A DNA stretch of 64,000 bases from Platycnemis pennipes (lineage: Eukaryota; Arthropoda; Insecta; Odonata; Platycnemididae). The notes under the pieces were generated by a model. It did no database searches. It was not told the origin of the DNA and saw only the letters and a program-made list of their open reading frames with translations. Shown piece by piece: positions 47,801 through 59,758 of the stretch; position 1 is the first letter of the stretch, and the number at the start of each line of letters is the position of its first letter. The position numbers were made by a program, and so were the translations under genes. The stretch covers positions 114,101,271-114,165,270 of the forward strand of contig OW121851.1 of assembly GCA_933228895.1 (NCBI GenBank). The letters run 5' to 3'.

Positions 47801-48759
47801 ATTGCATTCAATAATTTAATGAAAGCTAAAAACGCCGTCACTGAAAGCCCTTTGGCAATAAATAGTTTCAATAAACTTTCAAGGAGTTTTTAACAAGGAA
47901 CCAACTATTTCGCCAAAGATGAATATTTTCCGCATAAAAAGTTTTTGAATTGATTTACTACATTCTCAAGATTGTTTTACTCACAGTTTTAATGAATTTA
48001 TGAGTTTTTTGCACAATGTCTGCCAGACCTCTCGAGAATGACATTGATTAACGCTGAAAGCGGTCGAGGATAATAAATACATGTGGAATCTCACCAAATG
48101 CATTTTTTTTAAGTTTAATAATGTTACGGTTCCAAACATCCATTCTGTCCACGTTTACCTTGTTCCACAGAGATAAAATAATTTGCCAAGACCGGGACTC
48201 AAATCGGATAGTTTTTTGGTGGCAAAATATAAACGATTATTTACGCAATAATTACTGTTCATAATGGAGGCAGAAAAATATTTCAAGTGTAAATTTGATA
48301 TTAATTTGTTATTTTTACTCCTTAAACATTGAATTTCATATCTTAAAAACAACTAAGATATGTTAAAGAGGCTAAGCTAATGTATAAATAAATATAACTC
48401 ATCTATGTATTTTGCTATGAACATTCAATTTAGAGTGGTAAATGCTCTAAGAACGAAAGTTTTTTCATGAACCCGTTAGATAAGTTACTTTGCTGACGTT
48501 TTTTCCGAGAAATGGGCAATGAAAATGAGGCCTATAGCCAAAGATGTTGCCATAAGAGTTATTCTATTTCATGCGACAGCTCCCTTCTCTGCCTGATTAA
48601 TGTTCATTATTTGTATCAAAGAAGATGTTTAAAAAAATAAGTACCGTTGGCCCCGAATTGCTTCACCAAACCAACTACTGCAGCAACAGCTCCGTTTCTG
48701 TCCACTTTATTATCCGTACTAAGTAGATGTAGACTGCACTTGAACGTAATCAAAGCATA
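44841..48759. other. Unannotated 3.9-kb stretch
   Basis: No gene recognised. Notable only are a short GC-rich hairpin (CCGCG with CGCGG) near 46282-46293 inside otherwise AT-rich DNA, and a TATCTCAAAAACGGATGAGA stretch near 46698 that reads like repeat sequence but is unassigned. Confidence 0.4.
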
Positions 48760-49822
48760 GAACGTTAATTTAAGCACGTCAAAGAAAAAATTGATTGGTA
48801 TTTAATGCTTGGAATACTGAAAGGAATTGGAGTGTCGTACAATGACCAAAGAATTATCCACAGTTTGTATAAAAACCAAGTAGCTGTGATAAAATCTGGA
48901 CCCATTTGTGAAGAAGTAAGAATAACGAAAGGAGTGAGACATGGCTGAGCACACTCTCCAGTCATTTTTAATGTTTACATCAAAAGAGCCGTCAATTAAG
49001 TCAAGGAGAAGTGTTCTGGAGTGACCATCCACGGAGAAACAATCAGCATACTACGATTTGCTGATGACATAGCTCTCATAGCAGAGGCAGAGAAGAAGCT
49101 GAATAAGATGCATGGAAAGGACAATGGCCATACATCAGCTGAAGATCAATAACAAGAAAACAAAGATTTTGGTGTGCAGCAAAAGAAAGGAGGCCAAAAC
49201 CAAGGTTATATTAGGAAAACAAAAACTGGAATACGTGAAAGAGTTCTGTTACCTGGGAAGCAGAGTAACCAACGATGGACGAAGCAAGAAAGAAATAGTA
49301 AGTAGAATAGCCCAGGCAAAGAGGGCATTCTATCAAAAGAAGAATTTACTTACAGCTGGAAATACATGCTCGGCAGTAAGGAAGCAATTCGTCAAAACGT
49401 ATATCTGGAGCATGTTTCTTTACGGCAGTGAGGCATGGATGATGACATCAGCGGAGAAGAAAACGGTGGAAGCATTCAAAATATGTTTCTATCGAAGTAT
49501 TATGAAGATAAAATGGTTCGACCGAGTGGCAAATGTAGAAGTCCTAAGAAGAATGGGAGAAAAGAGAATACTGCTGAAAACTATAAAAAGAAGACAACCT
49601 AATCGGCTACATCTCAAAACACGATAGCCTGATGAAGACAATCGTCGAAGGAAAAGTGGGAAGAATGAAAAAGGCAGGCCTCGTATGAAATACATAGAAC
49701 AGGTCATAAAGGACGTGAAAGAGAGGAAATACGTTAATATAAAGAGGTTGGCCGATAGAAGCATTGAACGGAGGGCTGCATCAAACCAATCCTAGGATTG
49801 TTGACCCTTGATGATGATGAAA
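48760..49822 (+). pseudogene. RTE-like LINE reverse transcriptase, best-preserved copy
   Basis: Coding starts near MLGILKGIGVSYNDQRIIHS and goes on through SLYKNQVAVIKSGPICEE, GVRHG-stop-AHSPVIFNVYI (the GVRQGCxLSPxLFN motif, with a TGA in place of the Cys codon) and ILRFADDIALIAEAEKK, where the catalytic FADD is intact. An extra base near 49108-49111 shifts the frame to the 171-codon ORF 49112-49627 (KINNKKTKILVCSKRKEAK, VKEFCYLGSRVTNDGRSKKE, YIWSMFLYGSEAW). A second shift near 49600 leads to HDSLMKTIVEGK and, after a third, RPRMKYIEQVIKDVKER and RRAASNQS-stop. The palindrome CAATCCTAGGATTG is at 49787-49800, then three ATG units. The endonuclease and N-terminal RT are missing. Motif order and the C-terminal domain match the RTE clade. 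Confidence 0.88.
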
Positions 49823-52534
49823 GAAAAAATTGTGTAATTGTTATAAAGAGGGCATTGACATACTTCAATCAACAAAGAGAAAACGTTTTGCTGCCAGGAA
49901 TAACTGGAAAAATAAGCCTCTTAAATTTAACGTAGGCGGAACTGGCGAATCTTACCGATACTGTAAGTAATTGGAAAATAATAATTTAATCTCCGCCTAT
50001 GACGAAGCCTAAACTAAGAAGTGGCATGCATTTTTAATACAAAATAGAATTTACCCGATGAGCATCTGTTTTACTCCAAAAAATTAGTAGCAGAACGTAA
50101 GATCTGCAAAAACAACCGTTCGGCCACACGGAAGTTCATCTGGCTCAAAAGCGAACTCGTTTCTCATTTAAGAAACAAAATAAGAGTTAGTTTTTGGAAT
50201 AGTTCCCTGGAACCAACCATGAGCCAAGCACTACAAGGAGGCATGTCTCGCATAAAGGAGAAATAAGACAAAATTGCGTCGCGATAAATGATCTGTTAGG
50301 GCCGCTCGTTTGTTGGAATCATATCTGGGACATGTTGGGGGGAAAAACGTCATTTATAAAACTAGCCATCAATTTAGTTAATAATAAACATATTTTATGA
50401 TAGTATTTATTTTATTAGCTTAGCAGATATTCAAAGCTAAAGTAATAGAACCGAAAGCTGGGCACTTAATTTTTCCCGTAAGTTCTCACATTCAGATTAT
50501 CGCTACTCATTGTTTTCAAGTTCCAATTCATCAATTGAACTTGAAAAAATGGGTGGTTTGTCCGGATTCATGCTCGCTTTAGCAATCGAAGAATTCAGGC
50601 ACTTCGATGGCTAGTGGAATATGACTAAATCATAACTGACAACAGAATTTGTATTCAGCTTACACCTCACTTATTACTAAAACAATGATATGATTCTGAG
50701 AGTTTTGAAATCATCGAGTCGATGTTTTATCCATACCCTAATCACTGGATGTGTTCGATTCATCGAACGAATTACAACGAAAAAAAATCGATTACAATCA
50801 AATGTAAATGTTCATGTGGCATCCCTACATCGCGTATAATAAATTGGGAACCGGTCCCAATAATCTCGAGAAAATGACGTAAATTTAAACAAAAAACACT
50901 TACCAAAAATTCAATTTTATCAATTATAAATGAGAAAAATTTCTACAAAAACAGTGTGAAGATTTGGACGTCTTTACTAAGTACTGATTGGAGAGATCTT
51001 TATGGCCTATGCTGTTATTTTGAAGAAAATATATACAATATCTTCTATGGCGGGTTCTACAAAATGAATTGAATGGTTAATATTTTAATTTGATAAAGAT
51101 ACAGGCTATATTTTAATTGTTGAAACACTTTTCATATAAGCTTTTAATGCAAAGGTGATTGCATCAGCTTTCTGCTTGGGTGGAGCCTGGGATTGTATTT
51201 CAAGAATGGGAGAGGGTGGGAAAGATACGCAAGGCATTGAGTCCGAATCGCGATTTCTTGTGCGTCGAGAGAACAAACCTCCAACAAAGGGCTATTCTGC
51301 TTCAACGACGCATTGTTCTTCTTCTGCATGCCTGAGGATTTATTCCTATCAAAAGCCAAATTCACTTCCTCCTCAACGCCCGACTTCCTATTCTACAACT
51401 CCTCTCCTTCGGTGAAACACGCTGACTTCTAACAAATGGAGAAAAGTTTTTTCTTACAATGCGTCTGCTCTTCAAGTCGTCTCGCAGTTGAAATTCATGA
51501 TAACATTCGTATTTTTGAAATGAATTTTGAGTACAAATTAACAAACTCCTACGGAGTATCTTATGCATCTAATACAGTTGGAATTAAGATTACACATTTC
51601 TTATTTATCGATTTTTTACTCTTATTTTTATGACTGCCACATATTTTTGTGCGCTTCCCTGGCTTCCAAAGTTTTAGGATCGTGCTAGATGGAGGTTACC
51701 TTTAGGTGTTATGCATACCAATAAAAATGGATCCGAATACTCGCATGAGTGCGTACTTAAATATGAACTAATCACACGCTTATTCCTTGCATAATTTTCC
51801 GAAACATGATTAAACAGGATCACGAAGATTTAATTCTAGTTCATCTACATCAATTTAATTATCAGTTGGTTTCAGGGAGGTTATAGGGTACATTCACTTT
51901 CAAAGACGTGCCTCTGTGGCTAATGAATTTAATACGAATACGCTCTCTTCGTCCAATAAATCCTAGAGAGAGATTCCGTTGATCTCGTTCTGCACGCGGG
52001 ATTCCTTCCCATGATTCCTCATTCCCCCCCGGAGTAATAACTCGTCAGAGCTTCAAGAAAAGCGGCGCCACATTCCTGGGACATCCTTCTCACTCTCCTC
52101 TGCCTGAAATTGAAAGGAGGGGTTGAGAGAGGGGGAAGGAAGAATTCTGGAATAGAGCCGTATCCCTCTTCTGAAGCCGAAACAGATCGCTTGGCCATAA
52201 AACCAAAGTCAGACCCTCTTTGCGGTCGGATGAGATCGCAGTAAAAGCGATCTCGTTCATTCCCACGATCACGCATTGAGTACATTATCGGTTTTTCCCC
52301 TCCAATGCACCGCAAGATTCAGCGTAAATTGACCAACTTTGATTTTGGAGTAGGGTAGAGCGCATGGGAGGACGGATACGTTTTTAAAGAGACGTCATCA
52401 AGGGTTCAGTGGCGTGTGAAAATGTTTTGAAGTATTAGAATGGAAACTACAGTTCGGCTGCGGGTTTGAACACCATAGTGAATCTATAACTGATTTTTGA
52501 AAGTGGTTAACATTTCTCAATACAGTAAAATTAT
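49823..52534. other. Unannotated 2.7-kb stretch
   Basis: No gene recognised. GC-richer patches near 51150-51420 and 51950-52380 have ORFs on both strands without domains. Confidence 0.45.
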
Positions 52535-52628
52535 ATCATCATCATCAGTCAAGCAATCCTGCTCTTGGCTTGACGCAGCTCTCCACTCAGTTTTCCTATC
52601 AGCTAATTTCTTTATATTCTTCTTCTTA
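52535..52628 (-). mobile_element. RTE-like LINE 3' end, short copy
   Basis: The minus strand encodes KKLADRKTEWRAASSQEQD followed by an ATG repeat. This is the only copy whose terminal hairpin is disrupted (CAAGA against GATTG). Confidence 0.75.
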
Positions 52629-54939
52629 TAGTTATATGAAACAATTATACAGAGAAAGAGAAGTGACTTATGTCAGATCATAAAGGTAAATTAAAGATAC
52701 TTTATATTAGGACCGAGAAGTATAAAGTGTTATTTTTTACGTAATGGAAAAGGGAAAATAATAAATTAATTTGATGATATACTTTAGATTATTTGTGTAG
52801 TTAATGTTGTCTTCAGGCTGTTGCATGACTTTACGAAGCTCTTATTAATGTCTACAATGAGTGTCAATGCTTCTTTTTTATCTATTTACATGCATGGCTT
52901 GTAACAAGGCATATTATTGCTTATGATTTACGCAGAGTCACCAGCTACATTCCAAGTATGTAGGAAGCTTTATTAGAAGTAAAATCATAATGCCTTCTAA
53001 GCTTACTCATTTCTTGCGTTTAAAACAGTAGTGAAATCAAATGAATACATTCGCGTTTTTCTGGCCGATAACGCTCCCGACGTTTGAAGTCAACCTCTGC
53101 AACACACTCTTGTGGGTGGTGAATTCCATGGCTTGTGTTTTTACTTCCTATTTTCCATTGCTAATTATTCCACTTCCCAGTAAGCAATGCTGCTTCACCT
53201 CATCTGTCTTTTTATTCCCTAGCGAAATATTCACCTTTGCCTCTGTCCTTCTACCTTTGCTTTCTTGTTATTGATCTCAAAGAAAGGAACATGGAAAACA
53301 TTTTTTTCTATGCTAACTAGAGTTTTTTTTCAATCTTTTTCGAGCAGAAGAAATGGAAACTTAGTATCAGACATGTTAATTAGGTGCAAAGATAGGTTAA
53401 AGTCATCCCACATGTGTCGAGAATTGTGGGCAGTTATTATTCTCTAATAAAAACAAAAATTCATAATGGATTCAGTCACCAATCACAGATTCCATCTCCG
53501 TCAAACTTCCGAAAACATAGAGGCTTAACTCTTCCACAAACTCGTTTGACCCACTCAAATAGAAGTTCACCTTTAAGCTGGACAGAGAATGCAATCATAC
53601 TAGAACTTTTGCACGAGTGTTGAACTTGACAAATCTTTTTCCTGGAAGGGTAGGTAATAGATTTTACGGTCACAATTGTGGTCATTTAACCCCCACTAAA
53701 ACCCATTTGATCAAAGTAGTGATTACAGCAGCATTACATGCAAAAGAATGACTACTGTACTTGTTTGAAGATCTAAACCCATGCTCAATCAAATCCTAAT
53801 CAATCAATCCTAAACATTCCCGGGTGTTAACTAAGCCCAACAAATATGGAAGCTTCTTTCAAGACTTTAGTCGGGAAATGCGTTGTTTCTGCCAGAGGCG
53901 CAAACACAGTATTATAAACAGAGCACATTATCGTAAATGTCTGAATTCATATTATAGACAGTAATTTTCATCAAATAAATTAACTAAGAAAATTAACACT
54001 ATGGCAACGTGGGGAGGACGGAGGTTGGAAAAAATAGCTAATAAATTCTAAAGTTTAGCTTTGTTATCGTTTATTATTGCTTCTTGCTGATAGGCATTTA
54101 AATTATGTCCAAATAGTAATATCTATTTCATATTAATAATCGCTCATCACTCTAGCCTTCAAAATAACGTATTGTATTGTATTATAAGATGAACATGTCA
54201 TGGAAATAGAATGGGTAGTACATGTTGCTTCAAATTCAAATCGTAACTTTATGTACATCCATGCCTTCAAATATTCATATTTGAAGTATACACCGTAGCA
54301 TAGAAACATTAGTAATGATAAATTAGCTTATTTATTAATCTCCAATGAAAATAAAAATTTAAAATAAGAAATCGATTCTTCGTAGATAATTGTTTTTGTA
54401 GAGGTCAGATTAGTATCCATAGGGCACACTTTTATGATTCTTTTGATGTTATACGATTCTTTTGAATTTATTCATTGAGAATATACCAATCATTCAATCA
54501 CTAATTAAATAAGAAATCTATGGAACGAATACCTAAGTTGAATGTTTTTCGACCCATTTTCAGCTGGTCTACATTAATAAAACAATCATTCATTCCAGTT
54601 TCTTAGAAATCATCCACAGCCAATGTCTCCCTAAATCCTTTTACTTTTCAAAAAACAGCAGCAGGTACTACAACGAATTTGTTTTATCTATTTATAGGTT
54701 TTGAAATTATCCATCCCAAAAAAGATTAAATACCAAAAATTATTGATGTTTTTATACTTATTAACAAATACCTAAGGGTGTTCTATAATTCTATAAATCT
54801 TCAATAATAACGTCGTTACACCTTTGAAATTCACTACTCGCAGAGATCAAAAGTATTGCTGTAGATAGTGCTTCAGCAGTCCTTAGTCCTTGCTCATTTA
54901 TAGTGACAATGAATTTGTTAAATTTGCCTTTATATATAG
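52629..54939. other. Unannotated AT-rich sequence
   Basis: No gene or recognised repeat. Confidence 0.5.
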
Positions 54940-54957
54940 AGCTAGATCAATTAAAAA

Positions 54958-55170
54958 AATAGGCGGTCAGGAGCTGCAGCAGGAGGAAAAATTTAACTTC
55001 CTGGGTATTATATTTAGCAAAATGGTGTAGAGTAGCACCGAAGTCCGAAAGAAAGGTGCAGGAACTTTGAGCAAATAACATGAAAATAGACTCAGGGCCT
55101 TTAAGCTGTTGGTAAAGGGTAGGATGAAGAAAGTAAAGAAGGATGAAAGGAAGGCGAAGGTAACTTATAG
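54958..55170 (+). pseudogene. Possible LINE RT C-terminal fragment
   Basis: The frame at about 54959 reads IGGQELQQEEKFNFLGIIFS and, after a stop, STEVRKK. The pattern (GQELQQxExFxFLGxxFS...EVRKR) resembles the post-palm region of LINE RTs, where a FxYLG motif is followed by an E-I/V-x-x-R motif. It is not the RTE or CR1 family found elsewhere in the window. The similarity is short and the copy is stopped, so the assignment is tentative. Confidence 0.35.
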
Positions 55171-56164
55171 AAAATAGGCACTTTTTGCATAGCTCAATGA
55201 AATTTATCTGCAAATTATCACAATGAATTGCTTCAGAATAAAATGACAAACATAAAACATAAGGAGGAATCCTTCATAAATTTAGCCTAAGTCAAACAGA
55301 ATAAATTATATTCATATATTTCCATATGAAAAAAGCTGCATTTATCCATTTAGATGGCGGATTGCATGCGGATTTTGAATAATTTAATTCGCGGCCTTGA
55401 CTTCGATATATCAGCCATGAAACGACAATTTGTTGTAATGGTGAATACGTGATATTTGACATACGAATTGAACGCAATACAAAAGAGGAATAATGCTTTT
55501 CTTATTATTCAGTAGCCGAGGGTATTCTTTCAACTTTAGAGATGGAGTATCAAAGTAACGCCATCCCAATGCCACCAATGCAAAAAGCCTAGAAATGTTT
55601 CAAATTCAATTGGAGAGAAGTCTCTTTTCACCCGAAAACTAAATAAAGGAAACGTCTCATGAGGAGAAGAGCAGGATGAAATTATACTCTTTAGATATCA
55701 ATGGAGGCAAGGAATGTAGCTACCCATGGGCATGGTCCGATTCTCTGAAGGAAAGAATAATGGAAGTAAGGATGTGGGAATCGCTCTGAATGCGCAGGGG
55801 ATACATTTTGAATGGGTCCCATCTATTACTGTGACTGGGAAAAATACCAAGCGATCATTCACTTGAAATCAGAAGTGAAGGAAAATGAATAATGGAACCA
55901 CATAAATTTCCTCTACCGGAAAACACCATTTCACGCTAGGACTTTTTTGGCTTGTATTCCATAGCTAAGAAGGGCTTAAAGTTATTATTCTATTAAACAA
56001 ACATGAATTTGATGATTAACCTTCATTAAAACAATGATTTCTGCAATACCAATTATGATTAAGGGTGATTGAAGCATAGGCGTAACTCGGCTTACGAGTG
56101 ACATATCAGACTAAAGATCGAACTTGCAAATTATGAGAGATTTTCAGGTCAATTGCAAAAATGT
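55171..56164. other. Unannotated sequence
   Basis: No gene or recognised repeat. Confidence 0.5.
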
Positions 56165-56257
56165 ATAAGAAGTAAAATAAATGTGTTCAACAGGAATGTC
56201 AAGTGGAGACCTACGTCAAACCAATCTTAGGATTGTTGACCCATGATGCTGATGATT
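56165..56257 (+). mobile_element. RTE-like LINE 3' end, short copy
   Basis: The last codons read NVKWRPTSNQS before TTAG-containing sequence. The hairpin CAATC-TTAG-GATTG is at 56222-56235, followed by GTTGACCCATGATGCTGATG. About 90 bases are recognisable. Confidence 0.7.
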
Positions 56258-56835
56258 GTGAATTGTAGATGTCAGTCCACTTCCTGCTTTTCTATTCTAT
56301 TTCAATTCTTCTTCGTTCAACCGTTCATCTCAACCTTTGGGTGAATTTGGTATTTAATTTGTTTTTTAGAATTTTTAAAAACTTATCTTTGTATATCGGG
56401 CAGCATTCTAAACTGATTTTAAAAAATCACTTAAAAGCAAAGGGGAGGGTACGGCTATCGGCAAACGAAGATTGCAGGAATGTAATTTCAGAGCGAAAAC
56501 TCTTCGGTAGTTGAGGCATCGCTGTATTATGTAACATCGATTCTCCTCGCTTTTACCCCCCCCCCCTCCTCATGCTTCCTGTACACTGATCCATTGTTTA
56601 GGTCCATAGGTATAAGACCTCCTCCTCGATTACGTAGAGCAGCTAATGAATGCTGATCCCGATGAACTTTTAGATGTTTTGTTTAAGGTATGTACCTAAA
56701 CATTATTATTCCACACTTCTTTTTATGGCAAATCATATCATACTGCCACAACTATGGATTTAATTCTGGAGGAAAACGTGTTTATAATACATCATTCGAC
56801 CAATGCAAAGGAAATCAATCATTCCTTCACATTAA
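56258..56835. other. Unannotated sequence
   Basis: It contains a C11 run at 56556-56566. No gene recognised. Confidence 0.5.
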
Positions 56836-56945
56836 TTGTCATGTGAAAAAATTCACCTGGACCGGCAATCGAACCACGGCCGTTTGACTTTCCAGGCCAC
56901 TGCGCAGACCACTACGCTACCCAGGATCCCTAATTCACATGGCAA
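56836..56945 (-). mobile_element. tRNA-like unit flanked by inverted repeats
   Basis: On the minus strand the A box TAGCGTAGTGG (56909-56919) matches the eukaryotic consensus exactly. The B box GGTTCGATTGC (56865-56875) follows at tRNA-like spacing, then CGGTCCAGGTGAA and a T6 run (a Pol III terminator). The unit is bounded by TTGTCATGTGAA (56836-56847) and its near-perfect reverse complement TTCACATGGCAA (56934-56945). I infer a SINE monomer or tRNA-derived foldback element; a functional tRNA is unlikely because the stems are not closed. Confidence 0.6.
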
Positions 56946-57555
56946 TTTTACCGAAGTTCAAGGTACTAGATTTTGTGCCCTCGCGGTCCATCAAAAATGG
57001 CAAAGCAAGACAAAGGGCTTCAAAGAAGCCACGACCAATGGTGAACCTCAATCCAGCGCTAAAGCCGCGCTTGGCTTCAGTTATTTTGGACTAAATCGAG
57101 GGACTATATCTCAAACCTGCTTTCACAATTGTGATTTTCACCTCCGTTCACGTGGCAGGTTTAAGATAAAGTACACATCCTTCCTTGTCGATAATTCATT
57201 ATAAAACCGTATTACAAGAGGCTTGTTGTCAATGTGGGGTGTAATGAATGCTTAGTAAAAAATTGCATCTTTCAATTTCTAACAGAATTTAAATTTTTTA
57301 ATTGAATTGAAATATAAGTAAGTTTATCATAGACTTTGCGAGTAATAACGTTGTTATATTTTCACGCTTCCATCCATGCGATTGGGACGATTTGTCAATT
57401 TTAGTTTTGTTTTCACGTTGTTTTCGTGATTCATCGATTCGAGACAATTAAGTCTTCACTTCTATTCCACGCGGGATGTATGGCTGAATCCTCATATTAA
57501 CAGTTGAACTGATCATGCATGTGTAGTGGAAGGAATATTTAATCAATCAAAGGAC
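56946..57555. other. Unannotated sequence
   Basis: The plus ORF 56836-57204 starts inside the tRNA-like unit and has no recognised domain. Nothing else seen. Confidence 0.45.
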
Positions 57556-57558
57556 ATT

Positions 57559-57648
57559 CGCACTTTACCACAGTTTTTTTAGCACAAAAAATACCCGATT
57601 AGCTATTTTTGGCACATTTTAGTTTTTAAAACTGCGGTATAAAGTGGA
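57559..57648. repeat. Imperfect 90-bp palindrome
   Basis: CACTTTACCACAGTTTTTTT near the left end pairs with TTAAAACTGCGGTATAAAGTG near the right. Inner blocks GCACAAAAAATA and TATTTTTGGC also pair. It may be a small MITE-like foldback; no target-site duplication is clear. Confidence 0.55.
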
Positions 57649-58885
57649 TTTTTGCTGTAAAGTCTTACGCTTTTCTAGATTTTCATTAATTTTGTAGAAA
57701 ATTTATCGTACACTTTTATTTTGATTTTGCTTTTTTGCTTAACATCCCATATTTGATGTCTGAAGTTAGGAATAAATTCATTTGTAATGCACTGGGGTGC
57801 TATACCTATGCCGGGTACGTTCTCGTCCGTTGACGTACAATCTATTCCTTCAAAATGCAGGTGTTGGTTTACTCAATTTATAATCATGTTAATCCGACTT
57901 ACACAAACAGAAATATTGGATATTGCTGATAAAGATTTGAAGAATATTTTATGCGAATTTACTGGCGTAAATATGGTCTGAAACTTTGTCATGAGCGCAT
58001 GACCAACTATGTTGTAATGAAGTGTACGGATCCTTACATCAACAAGGGGAGGAATGTCAGGTTTTTGTTTTGTGTAGCAACAATGTTTTTACGTGTAAGT
58101 CTGTAGCTAAAAAAGGTGAGCAAAAGGAAACCATAATCATTGTTACTCTAAATGGCGGGAGACGAGATGTGACAAGTCATGTAAAATGCGCCAATGAAGC
58201 TTTCTATAGTACCACTGTTGAAATGTGACGCTATGACTCCTATTGTTTTTCAAGGGAGGAGGCTTACCAATGCACAAATTTTAACCACTTTTCATTATAA
58301 TGTTGGTACAGTTAGTCGTTATAAGATAAAGTCTAAAACTGCAGTGACAAAGAATGAAGTATGGAGTCGACGTTATCGACTAAATGGCTTGTAAGTACTC
58401 TGCGAAATCTAGTTATGAAAAATTCTAACTTTTTATGATATGGTGCACCCATGAAAAATATTGCCTGGATTCTGTTGAAAGAGTGCTCATGTAAGAAAAA
58501 AAAACAGTAAGGATTATATTCTGAACTCCATGAAGATCTCGCATCCAGTCTTAGGGAGAACAGATGTAAAAAAAGTCTTGCGTTGAAGGTGATGAGTCAC
58601 GAGAAAAACCAAATCCCACTACTGAAAGTAAAAGGCACCGTCGCTAGATTTGGAAAACCTCTAACCCAGACGAAAAAAGTCAGAATTCATGTGCAAAACC
58701 AGCCTGCAGGCAATGCATAAACTGTGCATCATATTTCTATGTGCACCATTTGTACTTTTGCGAACCTTATATCTAAAAATATAAACTATATAAAAATACT
58801 AATGTTCTCTTCTGTTGTATATTCTAATTTGTGTTCATCCGTTTGGACATTAAAAACAAACATTACGTGATGAAAATAAGGGAAC
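57649..58885. other. Unannotated; several short ORFs of unclear status
   Basis: ORFs at 57787-57981, 58022-58228 and 58194-58394 are close together on the plus strand. Their composition is slightly more protein-like than elsewhere (for example TQTEILDIADKDLKN). I recognise no domain. They might be remnants of one decayed coding sequence, possibly from a transposon. Confidence 0.3.
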
Positions 58886-58893
58886 AATAGCAG

Positions 58894-59000
58894 AAATTCC
58901 ACAGGGAAAAAATGACTCACCTTGACTGGGACACGAACCGGGACCCCTGAGTCAGAGCCAGGTTGAATCAACTAAGAAATCCAGATTCACTGTGGAAATT
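58894..59000 (-). mobile_element. tRNA-like unit flanked by inverted repeats
   Basis: Same design as the unit at 56836-56945. The B box GGTTCGTGTCC is at 58929-58939 (minus), then CAGTCAAGGTGAGTCA and a T6 run. The bounding inverted repeats are AAATTCCACAG (58894-58904) and CTGTGGAAATT (58990-59000). The A box is less well kept. Confidence 0.55.
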
Positions 59001-59184
59001 ACAGGCATTAAAGGAACATGAGGTTGCCGAAATGTTGGATGTATAGTTTACAAAGCATCCGAAGTCGTGCGCTTAGCGCCACCGTTCAAGAGGCTAAAGC
59101 CGATATTGAAACACTAAGGTGCTAACTTATAATAAATTAATTGCTCGCCAACAAGCCGCATGAACTTTAACGGCGTTGCCCGTT

Positions 59185-59300
59185 GAAATTTCACAATATT
59201 AGATATTCCACGGCGTAAAAATGATTCACCTTGACCGGGACTTTAGTCATGTGCCATTTTTGACTCACTGGGAGTTCGAGTTGGGTGCTTACGTCGGGGT
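59185..59300 (-). mobile_element. Degenerate member of the tRNA-like family
   Basis: The plus strand reads TATTCCACGGCGTAAAAATG followed by ATTCACCTTGACCGGGAC, as in the 58.9-kb unit. The promoter boxes beyond this are eroded. Confidence 0.45.
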
Positions 59301-59723
59301 GCTCAAGTGTAAATGCACTAGGAATTTAAAGTCAAAAAGACATTTCTTTTAACTGAAAATGACTCTATTTGTTAAAAGATGTATTGCATTGAACACTTTG
59401 TGCAAAAGTCGAGTAATGTTTAATTGATTACAGTATTGTTTGAATGAAAATAGAGTCAGCCGTAAGGGTCTCTTTATAGAAGCTTTAATATTGCAAAACG
59501 ACTTTGGTGTTACTTTTTCAAGAAAATAGCAATTTTTGGGGATAAGTGAACGTCCATTGGTTTTAAAGGCATCAAAACTTTCACTAACTTTCGAATTTGT
59601 AATTTAAATTGGTAGGGAACGATAAGGAATAGCTACGACTTGTTGGTTTTAAAGCTGACAGTACCAAATTTGATCGGCACTGTGTTTCTGGACATGGTCA
59701 TATGCATCTCGTTCAACTAATTG
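59301..59723. other. Unannotated sequence
   Basis: A TTGGTTTTAAAG run occurs near 59556 and again near 59643; no element recognised. Confidence 0.45.
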
Positions 59724-59758
59724 GCTGGACGCTTTTTTGGTTTACAAAAGTGTCCAGC
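59724..59758. repeat. Strong short hairpin
   Basis: GCTGGACGCTTTT pairs with AAAAGTGTCCAGC, 13 pairs including one G-T wobble, around a 9-base loop. No T-run or other terminator feature follows. Confidence 0.7.

Noticed and set aside
49112..49627. 171-codon ORF as a host gene (such sequences are often labelled as host proteins in automatic annotation)
   Set aside because: It is the C-terminal half of an RTE-type RT with FADD just upstream in another frame, and an RTE 3' tail downstream.
56836..56945. Functional tRNA gene
   Set aside because: A and B boxes are good, but the acceptor and anticodon stems do not close and the unit matches repeated copies nearby.
57787..58394. Cluster of three short ORFs as a multi-exon gene
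   Set aside because: No domain recognised, frames do not join through plausible splice sites, and lengths are within chance expectation.
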